NCBI GenBank assembly: GCA_913063165.1
Contig: CAJXZL010000005.1
Span: 17,663-81,662 of the forward strand
DNA length: 64,000 nucleotides
Direction of reading: 5' to 3'
Source of the DNA: an uncultured Saccharospirillaceae bacterium
GTDB lineage: Bacteria; Pseudomonadota; Gammaproteobacteria; Pseudomonadales; Natronospirillaceae
The notes under the pieces were generated by a model that did not search any database, was not told where the DNA came from, and worked only from the letters and a program-made list of their open reading frames with translations. This document shows positions 19,688 through 29,465 of this stretch, one piece after another. Position 1 is the stretch's first letter, and each line of letters starts with the position of its first letter. Position numbers and translations under genes: made by a program.

Positions 19688-20379
19688 GCTTTTTTTCCTT
19701 TTGAAACACCTAGTTCGATCAATGCTGCCTTGGCAGCCTGCTGTTCAGCAGCCCGACGACTACCACCCTCACCAATAAAAACGGTAGGTTGGCTATCTAA
19801 TTGGCAGTGCACCAGAAAGTGCTGATCATGGGGGTCACCAGACACGGCAGCCACGGTATATTGCGGCAGGGCCAGTTTCCGAGACTGAAGATATTCTTGT
19901 AAACGGGTCTTCGGATCTTTTGATACCTGATCCAAAGTAAGACGAGATAATCGGTCTTGGTACCATGCCAAAATGCGCTCTTTAGCAGTGTCCATGCCCT
20001 TGTCTAAATAGATGCCGCCAATGATGGCTTCCACGGTATCTGCCAATATGGACTCACGGCGAAATCCACCACTTTTCAATTCTCCTGAGCCTAGGTTGAG
20101 GTGCTGCCCCAAATCCCATGCCAAGGCAATTTCAGCCAATGTATCGCCCTTAACTAGCGTAGCGCGTAAGCGGCTCAGTTGGCCTTCTCGGGCTTTACTA
20201 AACTGATTAAACAAGGCTTCAGCGATTACAAAGTTAAGAATAGAATCGCCCAGAAATTCTAACCGTTCGTTGTTGTGGCTACCTGAAACGCTTCTATGGG
20301 TTAGGGCAAGCGCTAACAACTCATGGTCGCCGAAGGTATAGCCAATGGTGCGATGCAGGCGTTGCGTCAAATTGTCCAC
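19684..20379 (-). CDS. rnc: Ribonuclease III
   Basis: RNase III cuts double-stranded RNA, including rRNA precursors. The 231-residue protein carries the signature [15 protein letters not shown] with catalytic Asp, the second acidic cluster [13 protein letters not shown], and a C-terminal dsRNA-binding domain ([11 protein letters not shown] to [15 protein letters not shown]). I placed the start at a GTG at 20379, one base after the stop of the DUF4845 gene. The frame extends further upstream but would overlap that gene by about 50 bp and adds non-family sequence. Confidence 0.95.
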   Translation of the reverse strand: MDNLTQRLHRTIGYTFGDHELLALALTHRSVSGSHNNERLEFLGDSILNFVIAEALFNQFSKAREGQLSRLRATLVKGDTLAEIALAWDLGQHLNLGSGELKSGGFRRESILADTVEAIIGGIYLDKGMDTAKERILAWYQDRLSRLTLDQVSKDPKTRLQEYLQSRKLALPQYTVAAVSGDPHDQHFLVHCQLDSQPTVFIGEGGSRRAAEQQAAKAALIELGVSKGKKA

Positions 20380-20380
20380 G

Positions 20381-20764
20381 TTATGGCTGCAAAGTGTATT
20401 CTTCGTGAAAAGACACCACCACGTCGACATTGGCCATAATATGCACCTGCTTGGTGTAATCTAGAATCAATTTCTTCGGACTCACCGTTTGATCTATTTT
20501 GAAATCGTTTTTGACGTCAAATTTGACGTTGTTAATCATCAAGTTTTTGCGCATACGGTCGAGAATATCGTTCTCGTTGAGGCTACTTGACCGGGTATCG
20601 GCAGCGATTTCATCGACCACATTTTTAACATACCAATGATCTGTATATAGAGGCGACATTCGAACAATCAGCAGTCCAAAAAAACTCGCCAATAGGATGA
20701 CAATAATGACTGCGAAAACTGAAAATCCCTGCTGCGCTGACCGACGGTCCGATTGAAGATACAT
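20381..20764 (-). CDS. DUF4845 single-pass membrane protein
   Basis: This 127-residue protein has an N-terminal hydrophobic helix after [15 protein letters not shown], similar to type IV pilin-like N termini. A small periplasmic domain follows that ends VSFHEEYTL. The DUF4845 family is found at this spot between lepB and rnc in many gammaproteobacteria. Function is unknown. Its start overlaps the lepB stop by one base. Confidence 0.85.
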   Translation of the reverse strand: MYLQSDRRSAQQGFSVFAVIIVILLASFFGLLIVRMSPLYTDHWYVKNVVDEIAADTRSSSLNENDILDRMRKNLMINNVKFDVKNDFKIDQTVSPKKLILDYTKQVHIMANVDVVVSFHEEYTLQP

Positions 20765-21822
20765 TAATTTACAACTCCATTTCGAGTGATAGATGGAAGA
20801 GAACTTAGCTTAGGCCAATGTAGCCATATTGCAAAAGCTTTACCTAATACAGCCTGTTCGTCAACAAATCTCCAATATCGGGAGTCATAACTGTTGTCTC
20901 TATTGTCGCCCATGACAAAATATTTGCCTGGTGGCACCACGACACCTGTTTCTGGAATCCATTCTTCTGACAGTCGGGTATTGCGATAGGCCTTATAAAT
21001 TTGATGCGAGCCCTCACCTAACTGCTCCTCAAACAACCGGACAGGTTCCCCGTCTAAGGATTCGTCTGCCAGATAACGGGTGCTGACTTCTACGTCGTTA
21101 ATCCACAAACGTTTTCTGCGGTAATCAAACCGAATATGGTCACCTGGTAGGCCCACTACCCTTTTAATAAAAGTCTTTTTCGGCTCATGCGGCGGTTTAA
21201 ATACGATCAGATCACCGGTTTCAGGGTGGCCCATTTCATACAGCATGGTGCCAGTCACTGGCATTTTTAAACCGTAAGCAAATTTGTTTACTACGATGAA
21301 ATCACCAATTAATAAGGTTGGCTTCATTGATCCCGATGGAATCTGAAAGGGTTCTGCTATGAATGAACGCAGTACCAACACAAACAGCAACACTGGGAAA
21401 AATGATTTTGATGACTCAATGACGATCGGCTCTTGTGCTATGGCGTCTAGCGCTGGGTCGTCGCTACTAAATCGCTCAGCTGCCATCACCAATAATTTTC
21501 GACGCAATACACCAACAGATACGAGGTTAGCCATCACCACGATACCCGTTGCCGCACTGGCAATAGAGAGCAGTATTGAAAAGTCCATGCTTTTACGAAT
21601 CGAAAGATACAACAATGGCAACAGAGAATAGAGAAACAACTTGCCTAGCCAATCAACCCATTTAGGTTCACTGATGGCCTGAACGACCGCGTCACTACCC
21701 GCGTCCGCACCGGTCAACGCAATGGCGGAAGAATAACGGCGCAGCCCCAAAGTAAAGGCTTCTAGCACCCACAAAATACCAGTGGTGGCACTTAGGATGG
21801 CTGCAAGGTTGAATAAGTCCAT
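20764..21822 (-). CDS. lepB: Signal peptidase I
   Basis: LepB removes signal peptides from exported proteins at the outer face of the inner membrane. The Ser-Lys dyad is visible: S165 in IPSGSMKPTL and K220 in TFIKRVVGLPGD. The box near the end, GKYFVMGDNRDNSYDSR, is also diagnostic. At 352 residues it is longer than most. Several hydrophobic segments precede the catalytic domain (about 5-25, 58-76, 82-103 and 141-152), against the usual two membrane helices. Confidence 0.96.
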   Translation of the reverse strand: MDLFNLAAILSATTGILWVLEAFTLGLRRYSSAIALTGADAGSDAVVQAISEPKWVDWLGKLFLYSLLPLLYLSIRKSMDFSILLSIASAATGIVVMANLVSVGVLRRKLLVMAAERFSSDDPALDAIAQEPIVIESSKSFFPVLLFVLVLRSFIAEPFQIPSGSMKPTLLIGDFIVVNKFAYGLKMPVTGTMLYEMGHPETGDLIVFKPPHEPKKTFIKRVVGLPGDHIRFDYRRKRLWINDVEVSTRYLADESLDGEPVRLFEEQLGEGSHQIYKAYRNTRLSEEWIPETGVVVPPGKYFVMGDNRDNSYDSRYWRFVDEQAVLGKAFAIWLHWPKLSSLPSITRNGVVN

Positions 21823-21832
21823 GATTTCTCCG

Positions 21833-23632
21833 CTAGTCTACTTTCAATATCGCTAAAAATGCGTCCTGGGGTATTTCTACACGCCCAAATTGCTTCATAC
21901 GCTTTTTACCGTCTTTCTGCTTTTGTAACAGTTTCTTCTTACGTGACACGTCGCCGCCATAACACTTAGCGGTCACATCTTTACGCATGGCTTTCACATT
22001 GGTACGCGCAATCACTTGGTTGCCAACCGCAGCCTGAATAGCCACGTCGTACATTTGTCGCGGAATCAACTCTTTCATTTTCTGACACAGAGCCAAGCCT
22101 CGGCCACGTATCGCTTCTTTGTGCATGATAACGGCCAAGGCATCAACACTCTCACCGTTCACCAAAATATCCAAACGGGTCATGTCTGCAGCTTCAAATC
22201 GATCAAAACTAAAATCCAATGACGCGAAGCCTTTAGAGACTGATTTTAAGCGATCGAAAAAGTCCATCACAACTTCAGCCATGGGAATGTCATAAGACAC
22301 GGCTACCTGGCCACCTAAAAACTGCATGTCGTTTTGAATGCCACGGCGCTCAGTACATAGCGTGATGACATTACCCAGATAGGCTTGAGGTACCAAAATA
22401 TTGGCCTTAACGATGGGTTCCCTGATTTCTTCAATATTTTGCGGTGGTGGCAATTTAGAAGGGTTATCGACCATCACTTCTTTGCCATCGGTGCGCAACA
22501 CCTGATAGACCACTGTCGGCGCTGTGGTGATCAAATCCAGGTTGTATTCTCGTTCGAGTCGCTCTTGAATGATTTCCATGTGCAACATGCCCAAGAAACC
22601 GCAACGAAAACCAAATCCCAACGCATCAGATGATTCAGGTTCAAAGAACAACGACGCGTCATTAAGACTTAATTTAGACAACGCGTCTCGGAAATCTTCA
22701 TATTCGTCTGAACTGGTAGGGAACAAACCCGCATATACCTGGGGTTTGATTTTTTGGAAACCAGCTAATTGTGCAACTTCTGGCGTCTTCTGGTGCGTGA
22801 TCGTATCACCCACGGGTGCTCCGTGAATGTCTTTGATAGACGCACAGATAAAGCCCACTTCACCGGCTTTAAGGATTCCGGTTACGTTGCGCTTGGGAGT
22901 AAAAGTACCGAGCGAGTCGACAACATGGGCGCGACCGGTCGATTTGATAATGATTTTATCGCCCTTCTTTATCGTGCCTTCTTTTACACGAACCAGAGAT
23001 ACCACACCCAAATAGTTATCAAACCACGAGTCGATAATCAGGCATTGTAAATGATTGTCTGGGTCACCTACCGGCGGTGGCACGCGTCTGACTAACTCTT
23101 CAAGCACTTCGATGATGTTTAATCCCGACTTTGCACTGCACTGCACGGCGTCGGTGGCATCAATACCAATAATTTCTTCAATTTCGTTGGCCACACGCTC
23201 AGGTTCAGCCTGAGGCAAATCCATTTTATTCAAAACCGGCACGACCTCTAGGCCTTGCTCTATGGCAGTGTAACAGTTTGCAACCGACTGGGCTTCGACG
23301 CCCTGAGCCGCATCAACAACCAACAACGCACCTTCACAAGCAGCCAACGACCGTGACACCTCATAGGTAAAGTCCACGTGCCCCGGCGTATCAATAAAAT
23401 TCAATTGATAGGTATTACCATCCAAAGACAAGTAATTCAGGGTGACGCTCTGGGCCTTGATGGTAATGCCACGCTCACGCTCAATGTCCATACTGTCCAA
23501 AACCTGGGCAGCCATCTCGCGATCGGCTAAGCCACCGCACACCTGAATGAACCGGTCAGCCAAGGTCGATTTACCATGGTCAATATGGGCAATGATTGAA
23601 AAATTTCGAATGTGTGACAGTTTACTACTCAC
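21833..23632 (-). CDS. lepA: Elongation factor 4 (LepA)
   Basis: LepA is a ribosome-associated translational GTPase. The 599-residue protein has G1 [10 protein letters not shown] (about 15-24), G3 DTPGH and G4 NKMD, then EF-G-like domains. The LepA-specific C-terminal domain includes [24 protein letters not shown] and ends [15 protein letters not shown]. The start is a GTG (23632); no in-frame ATG is nearby. It lies just upstream of lepB. Confidence 0.97.
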   Translation of the reverse strand: MSSKLSHIRNFSIIAHIDHGKSTLADRFIQVCGGLADREMAAQVLDSMDIERERGITIKAQSVTLNYLSLDGNTYQLNFIDTPGHVDFTYEVSRSLAACEGALLVVDAAQGVEAQSVANCYTAIEQGLEVVPVLNKMDLPQAEPERVANEIEEIIGIDATDAVQCSAKSGLNIIEVLEELVRRVPPPVGDPDNHLQCLIIDSWFDNYLGVVSLVRVKEGTIKKGDKIIIKSTGRAHVVDSLGTFTPKRNVTGILKAGEVGFICASIKDIHGAPVGDTITHQKTPEVAQLAGFQKIKPQVYAGLFPTSSDEYEDFRDALSKLSLNDASLFFEPESSDALGFGFRCGFLGMLHMEIIQERLEREYNLDLITTAPTVVYQVLRTDGKEVMVDNPSKLPPPQNIEEIREPIVKANILVPQAYLGNVITLCTERRGIQNDMQFLGGQVAVSYDIPMAEVVMDFFDRLKSVSKGFASLDFSFDRFEAADMTRLDILVNGESVDALAVIMHKEAIRGRGLALCQKMKELIPRQMYDVAIQAAVGNQVIARTNVKAMRKDVTAKCYGGDVSRKKKLLQKQKDGKKRMKQFGRVEIPQDAFLAILKVD

Positions 23633-23748
23633 TAAGGCTACTTCGCTTGATCAGAGTTGATTGGACCGATGTATCAGATACATCGGAAAATGGGTCGCGA
23701 TTTTATAGAAAAACTGAACAACACGCTACTGCTCAACTCTTAAAGGTC

Positions 23749-23780
23749 GGGCGAAAGCGTAACTATTAATGCTTTCGCCC
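23749..23780 (-). terminator. 10-bp stem hairpin between mucD and lepA
   Basis: A perfect inverted repeat GGGCGAAAGC (23749-23758) and GCTTTCGCCC (23771-23780) with a 12-nt loop starts seven bases after the mucD stop. No T run follows, so efficiency as an intrinsic terminator is doubtful. It could instead protect the mucD 3' end. Confidence 0.5.
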
Positions 23781-23787
23781 GCTTTGA

Positions 23788-25179
23788 TTATCGAATTCGG
23801 ACGGCGATGAACAACGGCGAACCATTACGGAGCAATCTTACCGCCACCACATGCCCGGGTTTTAATTGGGTCTGTAATGACTGAAATTGCGCGTCAGAGG
23901 TAATGCCGCGATTGCCCATCATGGTGATAACGTCACCCGCTGCCAATCCTGCATCCTGACCCGAGCCTGGGTAAACCTGAGTAACCATAACACCTGACTC
24001 ACCCACCATCGACTGCTCTTCAATTGACAGGTCTTGTGTGCGAATGTTGAGTGCATTATTTGGCGCTCTATCAGGCTCAGCTGCACCGGTTCTGGCGGCC
24101 GCCAAATCCTCTGGTAGCTCTTCAATGGTTACGGTGATGATTTGCCTTTTGCCATCACGCAATACCAAAACATCTGCTTTTTCGCCAGGCAGTACGGTGC
24201 CTACGATTGGAGGCAATTCACTCGAATTGGCAATATCGATTCCGTTGAACCGCAGTATCACGTCACCATTTTTCAAGCCAGATTTCTCTGCTGGGGATTC
24301 AGGCAATACCTGAGAAATCAATGCGCCTTGGGCACGAGGCAATCCATAGGACTCGGCCAAATCTTTATCGAGTTGCTGAATCAAAACACCCAACCAGCCA
24401 CGGGATACACTACCCTTGTCACGAATCTGTAAATACACGTTTTTAGCCAAGTTAGCTGGAATCGCAAACGACACGCCCATATAGCCGCCAGACCGCGTAT
24501 ATATTTGTGAGTTAATACCCACTACTTCGCCATCCAAGTTATACAGAGGGCCGCCCGAGTTGCCTGGATTGATGGCGACGTCAGTTTGGATAAACGGTAC
24601 ATAATTTTCACCGATGTTCCGGCCCATGGCGCTCACGATACCGGCAGTAACCGAGTAATCAAGATTAAAAGGAGACCCAATAGCTAGTACCCACTCACCT
24701 ACTTTTAAGCGGTCTGAATTACCGAAGGTCACCGCGTTAAAATCAGCTCCGTCAACTTTCAGAAGTGCTAAGTCAGTTCGTGGATCGGTTCCAATAACCT
24801 TTGCGTCATATTCACTCCGATCGGTCAGTGTGACGGTCACTTCATCAGCGCCTTCGACCACGTGGTTATTGGTAAGAATGTAGCCATCACTGCTTACAAA
24901 AAAACCAGACCCACTGGTTTCTTGCGGACGAATGTCTTGCTGAGGAAAAGGGATATCACCAAAGAAACGTTTAAAGATTTCAGGAATCTCTTGATCTGGA
25001 CTCATACCGCCATGCTCAGCGGGCTTGGCATTGGTCACTGTCCAAATTTTAACCACCGATGTGGCATTATCCGCCGCAAGCTCTGTAAAGTCCGGCAGTG
25101 TTACGCTGGCAGCCTGTACCTGAGGCACCCAGATAAGCAACGCCATAAAGGCCCATGAAATTGATCGCATAGCTGACAT
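23788..25179 (-). CDS. mucD: Periplasmic serine protease, DegP/MucD type
   Basis: DegP-like proteases degrade or refold damaged periplasmic proteins. The 463-residue protein has a signal peptide (about 1-24). The trypsin-like triad is H106 (TNNHVVEGAD), D136 (TDPRTDLALLK) and S208 (NPGNSGGP). Two PDZ domains follow (about 265-355 and 385-460). I chose ATG 25179 because AGAGG lies nine bases upstream; the frame extends 14 codons further. It follows rseC as in the Pseudomonas algU-mucABCD locus, but the sigma-factor genes are missing. Confidence 0.95.
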   Translation of the reverse strand: MSAMRSISWAFMALLIWVPQVQAASVTLPDFTELAADNATSVVKIWTVTNAKPAEHGGMSPDQEIPEIFKRFFGDIPFPQQDIRPQETSGSGFFVSSDGYILTNNHVVEGADEVTVTLTDRSEYDAKVIGTDPRTDLALLKVDGADFNAVTFGNSDRLKVGEWVLAIGSPFNLDYSVTAGIVSAMGRNIGENYVPFIQTDVAINPGNSGGPLYNLDGEVVGINSQIYTRSGGYMGVSFAIPANLAKNVYLQIRDKGSVSRGWLGVLIQQLDKDLAESYGLPRAQGALISQVLPESPAEKSGLKNGDVILRFNGIDIANSSELPPIVGTVLPGEKADVLVLRDGKRQIITVTIEELPEDLAAARTGAAEPDRAPNNALNIRTQDLSIEEQSMVGESGVMVTQVYPGSGQDAGLAAGDVITMMGNRGITSDAQFQSLQTQLKPGHVVAVRLLRNGSPLFIAVRIR

Positions 25180-25302
25180 ACTGAAAACCTCTACAAAAAT
25201 GACGATTAAGAACAATAACATGCTACCTATTGGCCGAAAAAACCAGTAGGCGGCGGTGGTTTTTACCTGACGTTTACAGTGGTTATACCGAAAGTAGACG
25301 GG

Positions 25303-25755
25303 CTATAAAGGGCCAAGGTGTGGCTGATAACGGGTGTCGCAATCCCACCTCGATATCCATTTTTTGACGCCAGCAAATGACAGTCCCAAACCCAAAATGC
25401 CCGATAGCGTAACAATACCGTCGGACGTTCCCAACACCACTGCAATGGATGAGGCGATGAACATGCCGAATAAGGGTGCGGCATATACCAGTAAGGCGGT
25501 TTTTAAAACCACGCCTTCTTCTATCAATACCTGCACCTGACTCCCTACATCTGCCGATGTCGTGGCACCGTGGTCTGATAGCGCTACCCGCAGAACATTC
25601 TTTTTATATTGTCGCCCTTCATCCATCAATTGCCCCAATACCGCCTGACCACAACCAGATCGTGCAGAGCAGCTTTGGCAAGACGACGCACGCACGGTTT
25701 CGACCCATAAGTAATCGGCATCTTTTGCGATGATGGTGCCTGTTTCAGCGATCAT
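25303..25755 (-). CDS. rseC: RseC/MucC family membrane protein
   Basis: RseC proteins sit in the inner membrane and were linked to sigma-E signalling and to reducing power for SoxR. The 150-residue protein has the N-terminal cysteine cluster CQSCSARSGCG (about 26-36) and two membrane helices (about 84-104 and 109-128). It ends shortly after a basic region. It is next to mucD, the normal order, but upstream there is only about 380 bp before nadB. Confidence 0.92.
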   Translation of the reverse strand: MIAETGTIIAKDADYLWVETVRASSCQSCSARSGCGQAVLGQLMDEGRQYKKNVLRVALSDHGATTSADVGSQVQVLIEEGVVLKTALLVYAAPLFGMFIASSIAVVLGTSDGIVTLSGILGLGLSFAGVKKWISRWDCDTRYQPHLGPL

Positions 25756-25763
25756 GATTGTCC

Positions 25764-26063
25764 TTAGATTCCAAAGTGGCAGGCCGTCATTGTAACAGAA
25801 TCTGCTGTAAGGGCATCAACCTCACCCATATCTGGCCTGTCCCGCTGCACCGCACATAAACTGGGTATGAAGCAATGACACTGAATGGTTCAGTCCACAT
25901 GAAAATGGGCAACAGATGAAACTGAACACGGAAAATAAACCGAGCACACCCCAGACTCATGGGCGAAGCAGCTCATTGAGATTGGCGCAAACACTACTGA
26001 CATGGCAAGAACCCGTTTCGCGCCTTTGACCAACAGCAAAAATTCAATTGATTTTTTAGGCAT
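25764..26063 (-). pseudogene. Possible remnant of rseB (signal-peptide head and C-terminal tail)
   Basis: Immediately upstream of rseC, where rseB normally ends, a 57-codon frame (26063 down to 25890) starts with an ATG behind a GGGAG ribosome-binding site. It encodes a signal-peptide-like segment: basic start, hydrophobic core LAMSVVFAPISMSCFA, then an unrelated tail and a stop. Just before rseC, another frame reads MGEVDALTADSVTM and stops 9 bp before the rseC ATG. This resembles the GEVPPxTAxxIAxSV end of RseB proteins. The two pieces total about 300 bp against about 950 for rseB. The similarity is short and rests on memory of the family, so this is a hypothesis. Alternatively the 57-codon frame is an independent small secreted peptide. 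Confidence 0.32.
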
Positions 26064-26135
26064 TCCTGCTCCCTGACTGGATATTTACAACACACCAATT
26101 ATACTCGCCTGCACATTTTTCACGGATAAGTATCC

Positions 26136-27749
26136 ATGCCTAATATGACCTTTGACGCCATTATTCTTGGAAGCGGTGCTGCTGGCTTGACTGCAGCCTT
26201 GCTGATGCCAGCTGAATGGCGTATTGCGTTAATTAGTAAAACCGAACTTATCAGTGGCGCGACCCAGTGGGCGCAAGGTGGCATTGCCGCGGTATTAGAC
26301 CAATCAGATTCTGTAGAATCGCACATCTCAGATACTCTGGTCTCAGGTGTTGGCCTCTGTAACCTAGCAGCAGTAACCCAAACCGTTTCTCAGTCGGCTG
26401 TTGCCATCGACTGGCTTATTGATCAGGGCGTTCCGTTCACCGTTAATCCTGTATATGCAGAACCTGGCGCAGAGTATCCATTCCATTTGACCCGCGAGGG
26501 TGGCCACAGCCACCGGCGTATCATCCATGCCGCAGACGCGACTGGACGGGCGATATCTCAAACACTGACCGATAATGTCCGAAAACGCAGCAACGTGACG
26601 ATATTTGAAAACTTTACCGGCATCGACATCGTGACCTTTGAAAAACTGGGGCTGACGGGGTCTGGAATGGCAGGGCTATATGCGCTAGACCGGGACAAAA
26701 AATCAGTCGTGGCATTTAGATCACAACGGTTGCTACTCGCTACGGGGGGCGCATCTAAAGCCTATTTGTATACATCCAACACCGATGGGACATCAGGTGA
26801 TGGAATCGCAATGGCATGGCGCGCTGGCTGTCAGGTGGCTAACATGGAATTCAATCAGTTCCACCCAACCTGCCTGTATCACCCGCATGCCAAATCGTTT
26901 CTTATTTCCGAAGCGGTGCGCGGTGAAGGTGGCAGGCTGACCCTGCCCAATGGTGAAGCATTCATGCACAAATTCGACGAGCGCTTAGAATTGGCGCCAC
27001 GAGACATTGTCGCCAGAGCCATAGACCACGAGATGAAGCGATTGGGGATTGACCATGTTAATTTGGATATCAGCCACCAAACACCAGAATTTATCAAGCA
27101 CCACTTCCCGACCATTTATAACCGCTGCCTGAGTTTTGGGATCGACATTACCAGCCAACCCATTCCCGTCGTACCTGCTGCCCACTATACCTGTGGTGGG
27201 ATTCAGACCGACCTTGATGCGGTGACAAACGTCAAGGGCATCTATGCGGCAGGTGAGTGCGCCCACACGGGGCTGCATGGCTCCAATCGCCTCGCATCGA
27301 ATTCATTGCTCGAATGCTTGGTGTTTGCACGTACTGGCGTGGCGCATATGCTCACTATGGCAACGCGATCGGGAGACTACAAAATCCCAGAATGGGACAA
27401 TACCCGCGTGACAGATTCCAATGAAGACGTGGCCATCTCCCATAACTGGGATGAGGTGCGTCGCTGCATGTGGGATTACGTCGGGATTGTTAGATCGGAT
27501 AAACGGCTACATAGAGCACTTAAGCGTGTGCATGTCATACAGGGTGAAATTAACGAGCACTACCGCACCTATCACGTGAGCAACAATCAGTTAGAGTTAC
27601 GTAATTTGACGATGGTCGCCGAGTTGATGATACGGTCAGCTTTGTTGAGAAAGGAAAGTCGTGGGCTACATTTCACCCAAGACTATCCAAACGTGCTTCC
27701 CGAAGCGCTTGATACGCTATTAACGCCTTCGATGCTAGATGCCACCTAG
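26136..27749 (+). CDS. nadB: L-aspartate oxidase
   Basis: NadB oxidises aspartate to iminoaspartate, the first step of NAD synthesis, using FAD. The 537-residue protein has the dinucleotide-binding motif ILGSGAAGL (about 9-17), WAQGGIAAVLD, and LTREGGHSHRRIIHAAD. The substrate-site segments HPTCLY and SEAVRGEGG follow, and a C-terminal helical domain completes it. It stands divergent from rseC, the side normally occupied by rpoE. The start may be ATG 26136 or the ATG three codons on. Confidence 0.97.
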   Translation: MPNMTFDAIILGSGAAGLTAALLMPAEWRIALISKTELISGATQWAQGGIAAVLDQSDSVESHISDTLVSGVGLCNLAAVTQTVSQSAVAIDWLIDQGVPFTVNPVYAEPGAEYPFHLTREGGHSHRRIIHAADATGRAISQTLTDNVRKRSNVTIFENFTGIDIVTFEKLGLTGSGMAGLYALDRDKKSVVAFRSQRLLLATGGASKAYLYTSNTDGTSGDGIAMAWRAGCQVANMEFNQFHPTCLYHPHAKSFLISEAVRGEGGRLTLPNGEAFMHKFDERLELAPRDIVARAIDHEMKRLGIDHVNLDISHQTPEFIKHHFPTIYNRCLSFGIDITSQPIPVVPAAHYTCGGIQTDLDAVTNVKGIYAAGECAHTGLHGSNRLASNSLLECLVFARTGVAHMLTMATRSGDYKIPEWDNTRVTDSNEDVAISHNWDEVRRCMWDYVGIVRSDKRLHRALKRVHVIQGEINEHYRTYHVSNNQLELRNLTMVAELMIRSALLRKESRGLHFTQDYPNVLPEALDTLLTPSMLDAT

Positions 27750-27772
27750 ACAGACTGTAGAATCGCGTGGAA

Positions 27773-27784
27773 AGTGGGCCCACT
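27773..27784. repeat. 12-bp perfect palindrome between nadB and ygfX
   Basis: AGTGGGCCCACT is a perfect palindrome in the short gap between two convergent genes. No T run follows. Its role is unknown. Confidence 0.5.
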
Positions 27785-27800
27785 ATCAATAGGGCAACCC

Positions 27801-28226
27801 TTACACAGCGGTGTTAAGCCAGGCCCTCAATGCACGCAAGGCTTCTGGGTCTGCGGAATCTGAAAACAATACCAATGATTTCTTCTGCCCCCTGTCATCG
27901 GCCAGCTTCAATACGGTCAACCAATGACTATTCCATTGTATTGCTGCCAAGTGACCCGGCCACCTTGTACCATCTTTTTGAATAAGGGTGAAAGCATCGC
28001 CAGCATATTCAAAGCCCATAATTGACGACTTGGCCGCCATAGACACGGAACGAAAGAATACCCAGTTGAATCCCACACCGATGGGAAACAACAACATCAA
28101 AAACAGGGTATGAATGTCTGCCAATGTACTCACCGCAATCATCAACACCAACAGCAGGCCATAGAGCCAAAATTTTAAGCGACTCGAACGCATTAGCGTG
28201 ACAGCGACGGCATTATCGACTTTCAA
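27801..28226 (-). CDS. ygfX: YgfX/CptA-like membrane protein
   Basis: This 141-residue protein begins with a basic segment and two membrane helices (about 17-33 and 39-58), followed by a cytoplasmic domain with W residues (IQWNSHWLTVLKL). The pattern and the overlap with sdhE (14 bp) fit the YgfX family encoded next to sdhE. In E. coli it has been described as a toxin-like protein (CptA) affecting cell division, or as a partner of SdhE. The call rests mostly on context and topology. Confidence 0.72.
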   Translation of the reverse strand: MKVDNAVAVTLMRSSRLKFWLYGLLLVLMIAVSTLADIHTLFLMLLFPIGVGFNWVFFRSVSMAAKSSIMGFEYAGDAFTLIQKDGTRWPGHLAAIQWNSHWLTVLKLADDRGQKKSLVLFSDSADPEALRALRAWLNTAV

Positions 28227-28458
28227 GAATTAGCCCTACGATAGCGGCAATCTCAGCATCTTCTGGGATAGATGAGCGCATAAACCATGAAAACATATCT
28301 TGGTCTTCACAGGCTAATAACTGTTCATAACGCATCTGATCGGCTTCACTGATTGTAGGGAAATGGTCACGTACAAAGGGAACTAAAATAAGATCGAGTT
28401 CCAACATTCCTCGACGACTGTGCCAAAAAATGCGGTTTAATTTTTCTTGACTGACCAT
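28213..28458 (-). CDS. sdhE: SdhE, FAD assembly factor for succinate dehydrogenase
   Basis: SdhE promotes covalent flavin attachment to SdhA. The 81-residue protein has the signature WHSRRGMLELDLILVPF (family RRGMxELD) near residues 11-27 and the later ACEDQDMFSWFM block (family DxDLFxWxM). I chose ATG 28458 with GGTGA eight bases upstream; earlier in-frame ATGs at 28473 and 28485 are possible. It overlaps ygfX. Confidence 0.92.
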   Translation of the reverse strand: MVSQEKLNRIFWHSRRGMLELDLILVPFVRDHFPTISEADQMRYEQLLACEDQDMFSWFMRSSIPEDAEIAAIVGLILESR

Positions 28459-28568
28459 TTTATTTTTCACCATCGCCCATATCATGTTAAAAGAAGTTGC
28501 ATAAAGCACACTTAATTCATTTCTGCGCTTAACTCATTCGTGTCGCTATTATAACTAAGGAATTACTA

Positions 28569-29465
28569 ATGTCCGACTCTTTCAGTGGTTTAGTTTCACC
28601 TTTGGCACAATTTGGGCTGATATATGTCAGCGGCACCGACACTCTCACGTTTTTACAAGGCCAAACAACAATAGACGTCAACCAACTGGCTACCGATAAA
28701 TGCTTGCTAGGTGCTTTTTGCAACCCAAAGGGACGGGTAGTGGCGAGCTTCATGGCAACGTCATGGGCAGACGGTGTCATGCTGGTGTTGCCCGCTGACA
28801 ATGTATCGGGCACCCTAGCCCATCTCAAAAAGTATGCCGCTTTCTTCAAGACGCAACTGGTAGATGCTAGCAAACGATGGCACCTATTAGGCACCGACTC
28901 CCCAGTGCCAACCAGTGAAGCCATCAGTGCGTCGCCCCAGTGGGATGACAACCGACACATCACCTTTCTGAATCCATTGGCAGACGACTACGAAACTGCG
29001 TTGGAAGCCTGCTTGGCCAACAAACAGGCGGTTGATGAACACCAATGGATGGCTTTAGATATTCAAATGGGTATCGCTTGGATTGACCAGCAAGCGGCAG
29101 GTGAACACACACCACACCACCTCAATTTGCAATGGAACAACGGCATTAACTTCAAGAAAGGCTGCTATACCGGACAAGAAGTCGTGTCACGCATGCAATT
29201 CAAAGCCAAGTTAAAATCCATAGCCTATGCATTACAGTGCGGACAGCCCATGAAGCCAGCACAAGCCATTTATAACCGTGAAGGAAAAGCAGTAGGCACC
29301 GTCATCAATGCTGCTAATGAATGGGCGCTAGGAGTAGTTCACATTAAAGAATTACCAGGAGGCCTGTTTGCGGATGCCGAGGCGCACTTGCCTGTAACAC
29401 CCGTTTCGTTACCTTATCAGGACGCCATAAAGGCCACTTTAGAAAAGCAGGCGTCAGACAACTAG
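28569..29465 (+). CDS. ygfZ: YgfZ/GcvT-like folate-binding Fe-S cluster maintenance protein
   Basis: YgfZ is a folate-dependent protein needed for full activity of some Fe-S enzymes such as MiaB. The 298-residue protein has the GcvT-like N domain (FLQGQTTIDVNQL) and the diagnostic KGCYTGQEVVSRM with the redox-active cysteine C199. A beta-barrel C-terminal domain follows. It is divergent from sdhE and converges with the YkgJ-like gene, overlapping its end by four bases. Confidence 0.95.
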   Translation: MSDSFSGLVSPLAQFGLIYVSGTDTLTFLQGQTTIDVNQLATDKCLLGAFCNPKGRVVASFMATSWADGVMLVLPADNVSGTLAHLKKYAAFFKTQLVDASKRWHLLGTDSPVPTSEAISASPQWDDNRHITFLNPLADDYETALEACLANKQAVDEHQWMALDIQMGIAWIDQQAAGEHTPHHLNLQWNNGINFKKGCYTGQEVVSRMQFKAKLKSIAYALQCGQPMKPAQAIYNREGKAVGTVINAANEWALGVVHIKELPGGLFADAEAHLPVTPVSLPYQDAIKATLEKQASDN

